A stretch of 64,000 nt of DNA from Flagellimonas chongwuensis (lineage in GTDB: Bacteria; Bacteroidota; Bacteroidia; Flavobacteriales; Flavobacteriaceae). Shown here one piece after another: positions 23,550 to 32,627 of the stretch (positions within the stretch are counted from its first letter, which is position 1; the number at the start of each line of letters is the position of its first letter). The stretch spans positions 1 to 64,000 of the forward strand of contig NZ_WYET01000007.1 in the NCBI RefSeq assembly GCF_013376415.1, written 5' to 3'. Position numbers and translations under genes: made by a program. The notes under the pieces were generated by a model, which did not search any database, was not told where the DNA came from, and worked only from the letters and a program-made list of their open reading frames with translations.

Positions 23550-26066
23550 ATGCAAAGGATATTTATCCCATTGCTACTAATCTTATTGACTGCATTTCAG
23601 GGATTAGCCCAGCAAAACCAAAAACCCATTACAATTTCAGGAAAGGTAACCGATTCAGAATCAGGCCAACCTTTGGAATATGCGACTTTCGTGCTGCAAA
23701 AAGCAGATAGTCCAGATCAGGTAACCGGAGGAATTACGGACCTCGATGGAAACTTTGAAATAGAGACTGCTCCCGGAACTTACAACATCAGGGTCGAGTT
23801 TATTTCTTATAAAACGTATTCTCGACAAGGACAAACCTTTAATTCCGATACCGATTTAGGTTCAATTACCTTGTCCCCGGACGTAGCCCAATTAGCCGAA
23901 GTTGAAGTTGTAGGAGAAAAAACTACTGTGGAAGTTAGGCTGGACAAAAAAATCTATAATATCGGAAAAGACCTGACCACTAGTGGCGCAACGATTAGTG
24001 ATGCACTAAGCAATGTTCCTTCCGTAAATGTTGATATTGATGGTGCCATTAGTCTTCGCGGGAACGAAAACGTTCGTATCCTGATCAATGGAAAACCGTC
24101 TGCCCTTGCTGGTTTTGGGTCTACCGAAGCGCTTCAACAATTACCTGCAGATGCTATTGAAAAAGTTGAGGTTATCACCAGTCCATCTGCAAGATATGAT
24201 GCCGAAGGTACTGCCGGTATCCTAAATATTGTTTTAAAAAGAGAGAAAACGCTAGGTTTTAACGGATCCGTTAATTTGTACGGGGGGCACCCGACCAATG
24301 GTGGAATCACCGCCAATGCCAACCTTAGAACAAACAAGTTCAATTTTTTTACCACAGTTGGTTACCGATATAGAGAAGGGCCTGGGAACGGATTTTTTGA
24401 TACTAGATATTTCGACCCAAGACAAGACGCCTTTTTGGACAGTATCGCTTACGATAGAAATGTTGAAGATAGGGATATCAGCAGAATTAATCGCGGGGTG
24501 AATGCAAATTTTGGAATGGAATATTTCTTTAATGAACAATCATCCATAACCGGTTCCTATTTTTACAGAACAGGTAGCGATGAAGATCTTACTACCAACG
24601 TGAACGATTATTTTTTAAACAATAATCCACAGGTTGGCACCACAAGAAGCGAGTTGGAAACAGAAAAGGATAATACCCACCAAGTTTCTCTTAATTATAT
24701 TAATAGATTTGATGAAGATGGACAAGTGTTGACGGCTGATGTACAGTTCTCTGTCGATGAAGAAGTTCAAAATGGATATATATCCGAACCTGTTCGTTAC
24801 AACAATACAGCCAATACGGATATAACCATTCCAATGGAAGAAATTTCTTCTATACAAGATCAAACAGAATACTTGGTACAAACCGATTATGTGCTTCCAT
24901 TTGGTAAAGGTTCTCAGTTCGAAGCCGGTTATCGTGGAACTTTTGAAAATGAGGTTACAGATTACCGATTGCTACAAGAAAACTCAGGCGGAGTTCTTGA
25001 AGTTAACGTAAATCAAACAAATCTCTTTGATTTCACTCAGAATGTACATGCACTATATTCGCAATACGGTTCAAAATTCGGTGACTTTAATTTTCTCTTA
25101 GGTCTTAGGATGGAGAGTACCCAACTAAAGGGTAAAATCGAGTCAGAACTTACAGAAGAGGAACTACAGGAAGAATTTTCGTTCCCTATAGACACAGATT
25201 TTGATAATAACTATACAGGTCTCTTCCCCACGGTAAACCTGGTTTATGAATTCACTGAAAGAGAGAATGTTTCTTTGGGCTATAACAGACGAATCAATCG
25301 TCCTTGGAGCTGGTTTTTGAATCCATTCCCATCAAGAAGCAGTAGGACCAATATTTTTCAGGGTAACCCTAACCTTCGACCTGCATTTTCAAATGCATTT
25401 GATTTGGGGTACTTAAAGCGATGGGATAAACTTACCTTGACTTCCTCTGTCTACTATCAAAGAGAGACCGATGCATTTCAAAGGGTTCAGGAGCAAGTTT
25501 TCATTACGGGGCCAGGTGGTTCGCAAGTGGAAGTAATCAGGAACATCCCATTTAACTTAGCAACAAATGATAGAACAGGTGCTGAAGTTGGTATGCTTTA
25601 CAATCCTACCAAATGGCTTAGATTGAACGGTAGTGTCAACTTCTTTAGGTTCAGTCTTGATGGAGAATTCAATGGGGTCGATTATAGTCAATCCAACAAT
25701 AGCTGGTTTGGGCGCTTTAGTTCCAAGGTTACATTGCCCTGGAAAATTGACTGGCAGACCAATGCGTTCTACCGAGGTGCATCCGATGATATTCAAGGGC
25801 GTTCTGATGGTATCTTGTCAATCGACCTAGCGTTCAGTAAAGATCTTTTAAATGATAATGCCACTATTTCCTTGAACGTTCAAGACCTTTTGAACTCAAG
25901 AAAGAGAAGCTCGTTCACTACGACAGACTTTTTCGAGCAGGATAGTGAATTCCAATGGAGACAGCGCCAGATAAGGGTTTCGTTCATCTATCGTATCAAC
26001 GAACAGAAAAAACGAGGCAGACCGGAAAGACAAGGTGGTGAAGATTTCGAAGAAGGACAGTTTTAA
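23550..26066 (+). CDS. TonB-dependent outer membrane receptor with carboxypeptidase-like N-terminal domain
   Basis: About 838 residues. A signal peptide (ending near G-L-A-Q) is followed by a carboxypeptidase-regulatory-like/CNA-B domain (I-S-G-K-V-T-D-S-E-S-G-Q-P-L-E-Y-A, about residues 25-110). Then come a plug domain (V-D-I-D-G-A-I-S-L-R-G-N-E-N-V-R-I-L-I-N-G-K-P) and a large barrel ending in a polar K-K-R-G-R-P-E-R tail. This is the outer-membrane-beta-barrel branch of TonB-dependent receptors, without an adjacent SusD gene, so a non-glycan or peptide substrate is possible. ATG 23550 is chosen over a TTG at 23529 that coincides with an AATTTTTG -7-like box (23524-23531). A terminator follows at 26099. 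Confidence 0.92.
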   Translation: MQRIFIPLLLILLTAFQGLAQQNQKPITISGKVTDSESGQPLEYATFVLQKADSPDQVTGGITDLDGNFEIETAPGTYNIRVEFISYKTYSRQGQTFNSDTDLGSITLSPDVAQLAEVEVVGEKTTVEVRLDKKIYNIGKDLTTSGATISDALSNVPSVNVDIDGAISLRGNENVRILINGKPSALAGFGSTEALQQLPADAIEKVEVITSPSARYDAEGTAGILNIVLKREKTLGFNGSVNLYGGHPTNGGITANANLRTNKFNFFTTVGYRYREGPGNGFFDTRYFDPRQDAFLDSIAYDRNVEDRDISRINRGVNANFGMEYFFNEQSSITGSYFYRTGSDEDLTTNVNDYFLNNNPQVGTTRSELETEKDNTHQVSLNYINRFDEDGQVLTADVQFSVDEEVQNGYISEPVRYNNTANTDITIPMEEISSIQDQTEYLVQTDYVLPFGKGSQFEAGYRGTFENEVTDYRLLQENSGGVLEVNVNQTNLFDFTQNVHALYSQYGSKFGDFNFLLGLRMESTQLKGKIESELTEEELQEEFSFPIDTDFDNNYTGLFPTVNLVYEFTERENVSLGYNRRINRPWSWFLNPFPSRSSRTNIFQGNPNLRPAFSNAFDLGYLKRWDKLTLTSSVYYQRETDAFQRVQEQVFITGPGGSQVEVIRNIPFNLATNDRTGAEVGMLYNPTKWLRLNGSVNFFRFSLDGEFNGVDYSQSNNSWFGRFSSKVTLPWKIDWQTNAFYRGASDDIQGRSDGILSIDLAFSKDLLNDNATISLNVQDLLNSRKRSSFTTTDFFEQDSEFQWRQRQIRVSFIYRINEQKKRGRPERQGGEDFEEGQF

Positions 26067-26098
26067 AAAAACGAATACGTTCCCCCGGGACTTAAATT

Positions 26099-26129
26099 AA
26101 AAAAGCAGTCAGTTGGCTGCTTTTTTTTT
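26099..26129 (+). terminator. intrinsic terminator of the TonB receptor gene
   Basis: AAAAAAGCAG (26099-26108) pairs with CTGCTTTTTT (26117-26126), followed by more T residues, 32 bases after the receptor stop codon. Confidence 0.85.
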
Positions 26130-26212
26130 GTGTTATCTTGAACAGAAAAATTATAGCAAAAAAAATTAGTCATCAAATCCATGACAACCAATTTTGTACA
26201 TCAGTTAAAAAC

Positions 26213-26239
26213 AAAAAAGAAGCCGAGGAGGCTTCTTTT
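26213..26239 (-). terminator. intrinsic terminator of the small membrane protein gene
   Basis: GAAGCC (26219-26224) and GGCTTC (26230-26235) form a stem with a 5-base loop, flanked by A-run/T-run pairing. On the minus strand it lies 8 bases after the stop of the 57-codon frame and is followed by T residues. Confidence 0.8.
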
Positions 26240-26247
26240 GTTATATC

Positions 26248-26421
26248 TTATTCTTCTAGTTGGGCTCGTTTGGCCTCTTTTCTTTCTTTATACATTTCCC
26301 TTAGGTTGCCAATCAACCAGTAAGGTACTACAAAGGTCAACAAGAATATCATCAACCAAAAACCGATTGTCAAAATTGTTAGAAAAGCTAGAAAACCTAA
26401 ATATTGGTCAAAATCAAACAT
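26248..26421 (-). CDS. small single-pass or double-pass membrane protein (57 residues)
   Basis: A minus-strand frame from ATG 26421 to TAA 26248 encodes 57 residues: an acidic start (M-F-D-F-D-Q-Y), a hydrophobic stretch of about 28 residues (L-G-F-L-A-F-L-T-I-L-T-I-G-F-W-L-M-I-F-L), a P-Y-W-L-I-G-N-L turn, and a charged helical tail (R-E-M-Y-K-E-R-K-E-A-K-R-A-Q-L-E-E). An AAAGGAATAAAG ribosome-binding-like stretch precedes the ATG, and a strong terminator follows. I do not know the function; similar tiny inner-membrane proteins often modulate larger complexes. It is divergent from fumC. Confidence 0.75.
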   Translation of the reverse strand: MFDFDQYLGFLAFLTILTIGFWLMIFLLTFVVPYWLIGNLREMYKERKEAKRAQLEE

Positions 26422-26533
26422 CTTTATTCCTTTTGTTTTAACAAAGATACTTTCTTCTTATCAAAAAAAGCAAATAGATGTATAAAAAAAGTGTATTTAT
26501 CTAGATCAATTACCATATAAATCCCCTATATCC

Positions 26534-26541
26534 TACCTTTG
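26534..26541 (+). promoter_or_regulatory. -7 box TACCTTTG of fumC
   Basis: TACCTTTG, an exact TAnnTTTG match, 19 bases before the fumC ATG at 26561. Confidence 0.6.
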
Positions 26542-26560
26542 TGTGACAAAATTTTAAACT

Positions 26561-27958
26561 ATGAGTTTCAGGATTGAAAAAGACACCATGGGCGAGGTAA
26601 AAGTACCCGCCGATAAATATTGGGGCGCCCAAACCGAACGTTCCCGAAACAACTTTAAAATTGGTGCACCGGCATCTATGCCTTTGGATGTTGTATACGG
26701 ATTTGCCTATTTAAAAAAGGCCGCAGCCTATACGAACCACGAATTGGGAGTGCTAAGCCAAGAAAAAAGAGATTTGATCGCTCAAGTTTGTGATGAAATT
26801 CTTGAAGGAAAGCACGATGACCAGTTTCCCTTGGTCGTATGGCAAACAGGCTCGGGAACCCAGAGCAACATGAACGTGAACGAGGTGATTGCCAACCGCG
26901 CACACGAAATTGCCGGTAAAAAAATCGGAGAGGGCGAAAAAACCATCCAGCCCAACGATGATGTGAACAAAAGCCAGTCCTCCAACGATACTTTCCCTAC
27001 GGGAATGCACATTGCGGCTTACAAAAAAATTGTAGAGGTCACTATTCCAGGTGTTGAACAACTACGAGATACTTTGGAGAAAAAATCCAAAGAATTCAAG
27101 GATGTCGTGAAAATTGGTAGGACTCACCTTATGGATGCCACTCCCCTAACCTTGGGCCAGGAATTTTCCGGCTACGTTTCACAATTGAATCATGGTTTAA
27201 AAGCATTGAATAACACCTTGCCACACCTTGGCGAGCTTGCCCTTGGAGGAACTGCCGTAGGTACCGGACTGAATACGCCAAAGGGTTATGATGTTCTTGT
27301 GGCTAAATATATTGCCGAGTTTACTGGAAAACCTTTTGTTACTGCAGAAAACAAGTTTGAGGCACTTGCAGCGCACGATGCCATTGTTGAAAGCCACGGT
27401 GCACTTAAACAATTAGCGGTTTCTTTGAACAAGATTGCGAACGATATCCGTATGATGGCCTCTGGCCCTCGTTCTGGTATCGGGGAGATTATAATCCCTG
27501 CCAACGAACCGGGAAGTTCCATAATGCCAGGTAAAGTAAACCCCACACAGTGCGAGGCCATTACCATGGTATGCGCCCAAGTTATGGGCAATGATGTGGC
27601 CATTAGCGTTGGTGGAACACAAGGCCATTACGAACTGAACGTTTTCAAACCTGTTATGGCGGCGAATATTTTGCAATCTGCTCAACTTATCGGAGATGCA
27701 TGTGTAAGTTTTGATGAAAACTGTGCTGCTGGAATTGAACCAAACCACGAGACCATTAAAACTTTACTGAACAATTCTTTGATGCTGGTTACCGCTTTGA
27801 ATACCAAAATCGGATACTACAAAGCTGCCGAGATTGCCAATACTGCACATAAGAATGGTACTACCTTGCGAGAAGAGGCGATTAATCTAGGGTATGTTTC
27901 CGCAGAAGATTATGATGAATGGGTAAAACCGGAAGATATGGTGGGAAGTTTAAAATAA
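26561..27958 (+). CDS. fumC: class II fumarate hydratase
   Basis: A 465-residue cytosolic enzyme of the TCA cycle that interconverts fumarate and L-malate without an iron-sulfur cluster. The superfamily signature [11 protein letters not shown] is present, along with [14 protein letters not shown], the [11 protein letters not shown] segment and the [13 protein letters not shown] region. Length is normal for homotetrameric FumC. It has its own promoter and ends at a strong terminator shared with the convergent coiled-coil gene. Confidence 0.97.
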   Translation: MSFRIEKDTMGEVKVPADKYWGAQTERSRNNFKIGAPASMPLDVVYGFAYLKKAAAYTNHELGVLSQEKRDLIAQVCDEILEGKHDDQFPLVVWQTGSGTQSNMNVNEVIANRAHEIAGKKIGEGEKTIQPNDDVNKSQSSNDTFPTGMHIAAYKKIVEVTIPGVEQLRDTLEKKSKEFKDVVKIGRTHLMDATPLTLGQEFSGYVSQLNHGLKALNNTLPHLGELALGGTAVGTGLNTPKGYDVLVAKYIAEFTGKPFVTAENKFEALAAHDAIVESHGALKQLAVSLNKIANDIRMMASGPRSGIGEIIIPANEPGSSIMPGKVNPTQCEAITMVCAQVMGNDVAISVGGTQGHYELNVFKPVMAANILQSAQLIGDACVSFDENCAAGIEPNHETIKTLLNNSLMLVTALNTKIGYYKAAEIANTAHKNGTTLREEAINLGYVSAEDYDEWVKPEDMVGSLK

Positions 27959-27978
27959 GTTTCAAACCAATAGCAATA

Positions 27979-28012
27979 AAAAATGCCCATCCAAAATTGG
28001 ACGGGCATTTTT
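27979..28012. terminator. bidirectional terminator between fumC and the coiled-coil gene
   Basis: AAAAATGCCC (27979-27988) pairs with GGGCATTTTT (28003-28012), with further ATCC/GGAC-type pairing inside. A and T runs on both sides suit both strands. Confidence 0.85.
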
Positions 28013-28035
28013 AGTTATGGTGATAGTGTGTGTTA

Positions 28036-28926
28036 CTATTTCAATTCAAAGCTGGAAGTACCCAACAGTTTCAATTTGTTATCATAAACATTTACCATGT
28101 AGTTTCCATCTTGGAAATCACCACTAGGCTTGTTTATATAATCACAAACATCCAAAGCATCGTTCTCGTAGTAGAAGTTGGTTCCTTTACTATAGGTAAG
28201 AGAATTACCTTCTTCTGTAGTTTTTGTCAAACCTTCACCCAATACATTTCCTTGTGGCCCAAGAACTTCGATATAAAATTCTCTGTCACCAGCTTCAGCG
28301 ATTACGTTATCGGCAATGGTAAAACAAACTTTGAATTTATCAGTGGCTCTAGCTCTGGAAGTAGATACCAATTTACCACTGTTTCTCTCTTTAATAGCAT
28401 CAACGCTTATAGTGCTAAGGTTAAGTGCAGAACCTTTTTCAACGGCATCTGCCAATTGAGTGTTCTGGATAATCAAAGAATCGTTGAATACAGTTTGTTG
28501 TTCCAATTCAGCAAAAGTGCTGTCTCTTTGCATAGCCAACAAGCTGTTGGATTGCGTCAAGGAATCAACTTGTTTCAATAATTCTTCTCTTTCTGCTTTA
28601 AGTACGCTTACTTGTCTTCTGTAACGGGAAAGTGTAGCGATATCAGCTTTCATGCTACTTACAGAATCAATGTATTTTGCGATGTTGTCTCTAGCGGCAA
28701 CCAATTCTTCATTGGTAGCATTGCTTTCCAAAATAGCTTTGTCGTACTCGGACTTCAAATTGTTCAAATCCTCTACAACCAATTCTTTTTCTTGAGTAAG
28801 TGCTTCTGATGTAGCTTTTTTATCTTGATAAAGACTAACCGTGTAAATAATGGTTCCCAAAAGAACTACCCCTAACAGACCTGCTATTACTTTCAATCCG
28901 TTATTGTTATTTTTTGTTTCAGTCAT
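28036..28926 (-). CDS. hypothetical membrane-anchored coiled-coil protein
   Basis: I recognise no named family. The 296-residue product has a short basic/Asn-rich start, one membrane segment (about residues 11-30, V-I-A-G-L-L-G-V-V-L-L-G-T-I-I-Y), a long heptad-rich coiled coil (about 35-165) and a C-terminal beta-rich domain of about 110 residues with F-K-V-C-F-T-I-A-D-N and F-Y-I-E-V-L-G-P-Q-G-N strands. The arrangement suggests an inner-membrane anchor with a periplasmic sensor or scaffold domain. Monocistronic, bounded downstream by the shared terminator. Confidence 0.7.
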   Translation of the reverse strand: MTETKNNNNGLKVIAGLLGVVLLGTIIYTVSLYQDKKATSEALTQEKELVVEDLNNLKSEYDKAILESNATNEELVAARDNIAKYIDSVSSMKADIATLSRYRRQVSVLKAEREELLKQVDSLTQSNSLLAMQRDSTFAELEQQTVFNDSLIIQNTQLADAVEKGSALNLSTISVDAIKERNSGKLVSTSRARATDKFKVCFTIADNVIAEAGDREFYIEVLGPQGNVLGEGLTKTTEEGNSLTYSKGTNFYYENDALDVCDYINKPSGDFQDGNYMVNVYDNKLKLLGTSSFELK

Positions 28927-29094
28927 AACTTTTTGTTTTAATTGATTCTACGTTTAAGGTTTTTTAATCAATCGTATTTGGTTTATATACGCATCAGATT
29001 TATGTTTGGATTATTTGGATGAAAATAATCTTCACAAAAAATTACAATTCTGCCTATAATCCCTTATTTTTAAAAGGATAAAAAAGAATCCATT

Positions 29095-29892
29095 ATGAGA
29101 AAAAATATATTCGTAACCATTAGCGTATTAGCATTGTTGATGGTTTCTTGCAAGGAAAAGGAGAAACAACAGGAAGATACAGCGGATGTTGAGGAAACCG
29201 CAATCGAGGCTGAAGCACCAGCTGCTGCCATGATTATTCCCATTGAACATGCCACCGCCGTAATCGAATGGGACGACCATACCATATATATAGATCCTGT
29301 TGGCGGGAAGGCAGCTTTTGAAGGTCAAAAGTCACCTGATATCATTTTTATTACGGATATACATGGCGACCATTTTAATCCTGAAACCTTGAACGAATTG
29401 GATTTGGAAGGGGGCAAAATAATTGCTCCCGATGCGGTGGTTTTACAAATGGAAGAAAATCTTTCCTCCAAAACAACCACTATGAAAAATGGGGAAAGCA
29501 AAGAGATTGCTGGTTTTCAAGTAAAAGCCATACCTATGTACAATTTACGGGAAGAAGCTAAAGACTTTCATGTAAAAGGAAGAGGAAATGGCTATGTGTT
29601 CACTTTTGGTGATGAACGCATTTATTTCTCTGGAGATACTGAGGACATACCTGAAATGCGTGCTTTGGAAAATATTGATAAAGCATTCATCTGCATGAAC
29701 CTTCCGTATACCATGACAGTGGAAAGTGCAGCCGATGCCGTATTGGAATTTAAACCTGCCCAAGTTTATCCATACCACTTTAGAGGTAGACCTGATGTAA
29801 GTGATGTGGACAAGTTTAAAACCTTGGTGAACGAGGGTGATTCTAACATTGAGGTAGTACAATTGGATTGGTATCCAACAGAAGATTACTAA
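29095..29892 (+). CDS. metallo-beta-lactamase-fold lipoprotein (UlaG-like hydrolase)
   Basis: A 265-residue lipoprotein (L-L-M-V-S-C, C19) with an acidic linker and then an MBL domain. The fold is indicated by A-V-I-E-W-D-D-H-T-I-Y-I-D-P-V-G-G, I-T-D-I-H-G-D-H-F-N-P (the H-x-H/x-D-H-like metal motif, here H-G-D-H), Y-F-S-G-D-T-E-D and the late Y-P-Y-H-F-R-G histidine. This is the UlaG/YtkL-like short MBL type, which hydrolyses ester, lactone or phosphodiester bonds with bound metal. Membrane anchoring places it in the periplasm. Substrate unknown. Confidence 0.88.
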   Translation: MRKNIFVTISVLALLMVSCKEKEKQQEDTADVEETAIEAEAPAAAMIIPIEHATAVIEWDDHTIYIDPVGGKAAFEGQKSPDIIFITDIHGDHFNPETLNELDLEGGKIIAPDAVVLQMEENLSSKTTTMKNGESKEIAGFQVKAIPMYNLREEAKDFHVKGRGNGYVFTFGDERIYFSGDTEDIPEMRALENIDKAFICMNLPYTMTVESAADAVLEFKPAQVYPYHFRGRPDVSDVDKFKTLVNEGDSNIEVVQLDWYPTEDY

Positions 29893-29960
29893 AAAATGAA
29901 ATAATGTTGTAGTTTAGCCGTTAGAAAACAAACTTAGTAACCTAAATCAAATACTCGAAT

Positions 29961-30638
29961 ATGGCTCCCAAATCCCATGTTTTTGTAGTGTTGGCACTTC
30001 TATTTGCCATACAAACTACCTACTCCAATCAATGTGATAATTTTTATGCTAAAGTTACCTATGCGCTAAGTCATGGAAAAAAAGCCATGGAAGCCACTAA
30101 CTTTGAGCACCAAATGTACTACGCCGAAAGAGCCCTTACCGCTTTGGAAAGCGGACAAAGCTTTATGGAAGAATGTAGCTGTGAGAAGGCCAAAAACAAG
30201 ACCTTGGATGCAATGGAGACCCTAGACAAGGCTATAGAGCCCGCTGACTGGGAAGCTGGAAGGTTTTTTACCAAAAAGGCCATTAGTGAAATTAACGAAC
30301 TTATAACCATTATAGATGAGTGCACTCTTGGAACGTCCCCATCGGTCGTTTCTGAAGAAATTTATACCGATGATGAAACTGAAGAAATAGTTTCGGAGAC
30401 CGCTTCCGTGCAATCCATGGAACTGGAAATGATAAAAGTTTTTGAAAAACATGCGGGTGATAAACTCCATTCCGCGGAACAAGCCATTCAACAATTGGTA
30501 GAACTTTCAAATTCCATTGGGTCTACTTCTGGAAATGGTCAAGATGCCAATAGCTTAGCTGCCCACCAAAAAGCTTATTTGGAAAAAGCGAAAAAATTAT
30601 TGGAGGAAGGAATCAAAAATCTCGGTGGAGAAGAATAA
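29961..30638 (+). CDS. hypothetical secreted alpha-helical protein
   Basis: Family not recognised. The 225-residue product begins with a signal peptide (F-V-V-L-A-L-L-F-A-I, cleavage near T-Y-S). Three cysteines lie in the first third (Q-C-D-N-F, E-E-C-S-C-E-K). The body is amphipathic helices rich in Ala, Glu and Lys, with an acidic linker (Y-T-D-D-E-T-E-E-I) between two helical halves. Probably periplasmic. It lies 68 bases after the MBL lipoprotein on the same strand and ends 15 bases before the convergent ettA stop. Confidence 0.65.
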   Translation: MAPKSHVFVVLALLFAIQTTYSNQCDNFYAKVTYALSHGKKAMEATNFEHQMYYAERALTALESGQSFMEECSCEKAKNKTLDAMETLDKAIEPADWEAGRFFTKKAISEINELITIIDECTLGTSPSVVSEEIYTDDETEEIVSETASVQSMELEMIKVFEKHAGDKLHSAEQAIQQLVELSNSIGSTSGNGQDANSLAAHQKAYLEKAKKLLEEGIKNLGGEE

Positions 30639-30653
30639 TTCCTCCCCCTTTTA

Positions 30654-32345
30654 TTAACGAATCAATTTTTTGTACTTGATACGCTTGGGCATGATATCCG
30701 TTCCCAAGCGTTTCTTTTTGTTCTCCTCATAATCAGAGAAAGAACCTTCAAAGAAGTATACTTGTGAATCGCCCTCGAATGCTAAAATGTGGGTACAGAT
30801 TCTATCCAAGAACCATCTATCGTGAGATATGATCACCGCACAACCCGCAAAGTTCTCCAAACCTTCTTCCAACGCGCGTAGTGTATTTACATCCAAATCG
30901 TTGGTTGGCTCATCCAATAGCAGCACGTTGCCCTCTTCCTTCAAGGTCATCGCCAAATGCAAGCGGTTTCTTTCACCTCCGGATAGCATATTCACTTTTT
31001 TGTTCTGCTCGCTTCCTGAAAAATTAAATCGACTCAAATAGGCACGGGAATTTACTTGCTTTCCTCCCATCATGATCAATTCTTGGCTATCACTAAAGTT
31101 TTCCCAAATGGTTTTCTCCGGGTCAATGTTTGAGTGTGATTGATCCACATAGGCCAACTTGGCCGTATCCCCAACAATAAATTCTCCTTTATCGGGATTT
31201 TCCTCGCCCATAATCATTTTGAATATGGTGGTCTTACCTGCACCGTTCGGACCAATTATACCTACGATACCCGCTTGTGGAAGATTAAAATTAAGTTCCT
31301 CGTACAACAATTTATCTCCAAAGGCCTTGCTAACACCTTTTGCCTCGATTACATTGGTTCCCAATCGAGGCCCATTTGGAATATAAATCTCCAACTTCTC
31401 CTCTATTTGTTTTTGGTCTTGGCTTAGGAGTTTGTCATAATTTTTTAGACGTGCCTTTTGCTTGGCCTGTCTTCCTTTTGCACCTTGACGCACCCAATCC
31501 AGCTCGCGTTCCAATGTTTTTTGCCGTTTGGAGGCCTGTTTGCTTTCTTGTTCCAATCGTTTTGCCTTTTGGTCCAACCAGCTAGAGTAATTCCCTTTCC
31601 ATGGAATTCCCTCTCCGCGGTCCAGTTCCAAAATCCAGCCTGCAACATTATCCAAGAAATAACGGTCGTGTGTTACAGCGATAACCGTCCCTTTATACTG
31701 AGCCAAATGGTGCTCCAACCAGTGCACGGATTCGGCGTCCAAGTGGTTGGTAGGCTCATCCAACAATAAAACGTCAGGTTCCTTTAACAATAGTCGGCAC
31801 AAGGCCACTCTTCTTCTTTCTCCACCAGAGAGCACCCCTATTTTCTTATCGGATTCAGGCGTGCGAAGCGCATCCATCGCAATCTCCAATTTTGTATCCA
31901 ACTCCCAAGCATTTGACGCATCAATCTGATCTTGGAGCGCTGCTTGCTTATCCATCAATTTCTGCATCTTGTCTGCATCCTCATACACTTCTGGAAGACC
32001 GAACATATCATTGATCTTATTGTACTCATCCAAAATGGCGACAGTTTCGGCAACACCTTCTTTTACTACTTCAAGAACGGTCTTGTTCTCGTCCAGCTGT
32101 GGCTCTTGTTCCAAATAGCCCACGGAATACCCTGGTGAAAACACCACATCTCCTTGATAATTTTTATCGACCCCTGCAATAATTTTGAGCAAAGTGGATT
32201 TACCTGATCCATTAAGACCCAAAATCCCAATTTTGGCTCCATAGAAAAAGCTTAGGTATATATTTTTAAGCACTGGGGTATTGGCCGTTTTATAGGTCTT
32301 GGTAACCCCAGACATTGAAAAAATGACTTTCTTATCGTCTGACAT
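30654..32345 (-). CDS. ettA: energy-dependent translational throttle protein EttA (ABC-F ATPase)
   Basis: A 563-residue soluble ABC-F protein with two ATP-binding domains: Walker A motifs G-L-N-G-S-G-K-S-T and G-P-N-G-A-G-K-T-T, signature L-S-G-G-E in both halves, and Walker B L-L-D-E-P-T-N-H-L-D and L-L-D-E-P-T-N-D-L-D. The arm insertion and the linker (R-A-K-Q-K-A-R-L-K-N-Y-D) match EttA, and the length is typical. EttA binds the ribosomal E site and couples the first elongation steps to the ATP/ADP ratio. The small CAL67264-type membrane gene is upstream on the same strand. Confidence 0.95.
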   Translation of the reverse strand: MSDDKKVIFSMSGVTKTYKTANTPVLKNIYLSFFYGAKIGILGLNGSGKSTLLKIIAGVDKNYQGDVVFSPGYSVGYLEQEPQLDENKTVLEVVKEGVAETVAILDEYNKINDMFGLPEVYEDADKMQKLMDKQAALQDQIDASNAWELDTKLEIAMDALRTPESDKKIGVLSGGERRRVALCRLLLKEPDVLLLDEPTNHLDAESVHWLEHHLAQYKGTVIAVTHDRYFLDNVAGWILELDRGEGIPWKGNYSSWLDQKAKRLEQESKQASKRQKTLERELDWVRQGAKGRQAKQKARLKNYDKLLSQDQKQIEEKLEIYIPNGPRLGTNVIEAKGVSKAFGDKLLYEELNFNLPQAGIVGIIGPNGAGKTTIFKMIMGEENPDKGEFIVGDTAKLAYVDQSHSNIDPEKTIWENFSDSQELIMMGGKQVNSRAYLSRFNFSGSEQNKKVNMLSGGERNRLHLAMTLKEEGNVLLLDEPTNDLDVNTLRALEEGLENFAGCAVIISHDRWFLDRICTHILAFEGDSQVYFFEGSFSDYEENKKKRLGTDIMPKRIKYKKLIR

Positions 32346-32378
32346 CTATTACTGAATTAAATTGTTAAGAAAAAGAGC

Positions 32379-32561
32379 CTACACTCTACCTTTTAGGGCA
32401 TTGAACACCCAAGCTACGGCAAAAAAACCGATTCCAACAGCAGCAAAGCCCCAGCCCGCTACTTCATCATATTTAAAAGCTCCAAGTGCGATCATACCGA
32501 CTCCCACAAAAATCATAATCCATGTGGCCCAAGCTAGCACTGTGTTTTTATTCATTCCCAT
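32379..32561 (-). CDS. CAL67264 family small membrane protein
   Basis: A 60-residue protein with two membrane segments separated by K-Y-D-E-V-A-G-W. The M-N-K-N-T-V-L-A-W-A-T-W start and W-G-F-A-A-V-G-I-G-F-F-A-V-A-W-V-F-N-A-L-type second segment match the tiny Flavobacteriaceae membrane family named after Gramella CAL67264. Start may be the ATG at 32561 or the one at 32555. It lies 33 bases upstream of ettA. Function unknown. Confidence 0.75.
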   Translation of the reverse strand: MGMNKNTVLAWATWIMIFVGVGMIALGAFKYDEVAGWGFAAVGIGFFAVAWVFNALKGRV

Positions 32562-32627
32562 TCTGTTAGTTTCTGAAGAATTTCAAATATCGTAAAAATC
32601 GAGATAATGTAAAGTCATTATTAAGGA

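Noticed and set aside
23550..26066. Polysaccharide utilisation locus around the TonB receptor
   Set aside because: No SusD-like or glycoside hydrolase gene is adjacent, so a glycan-uptake locus is not supported.
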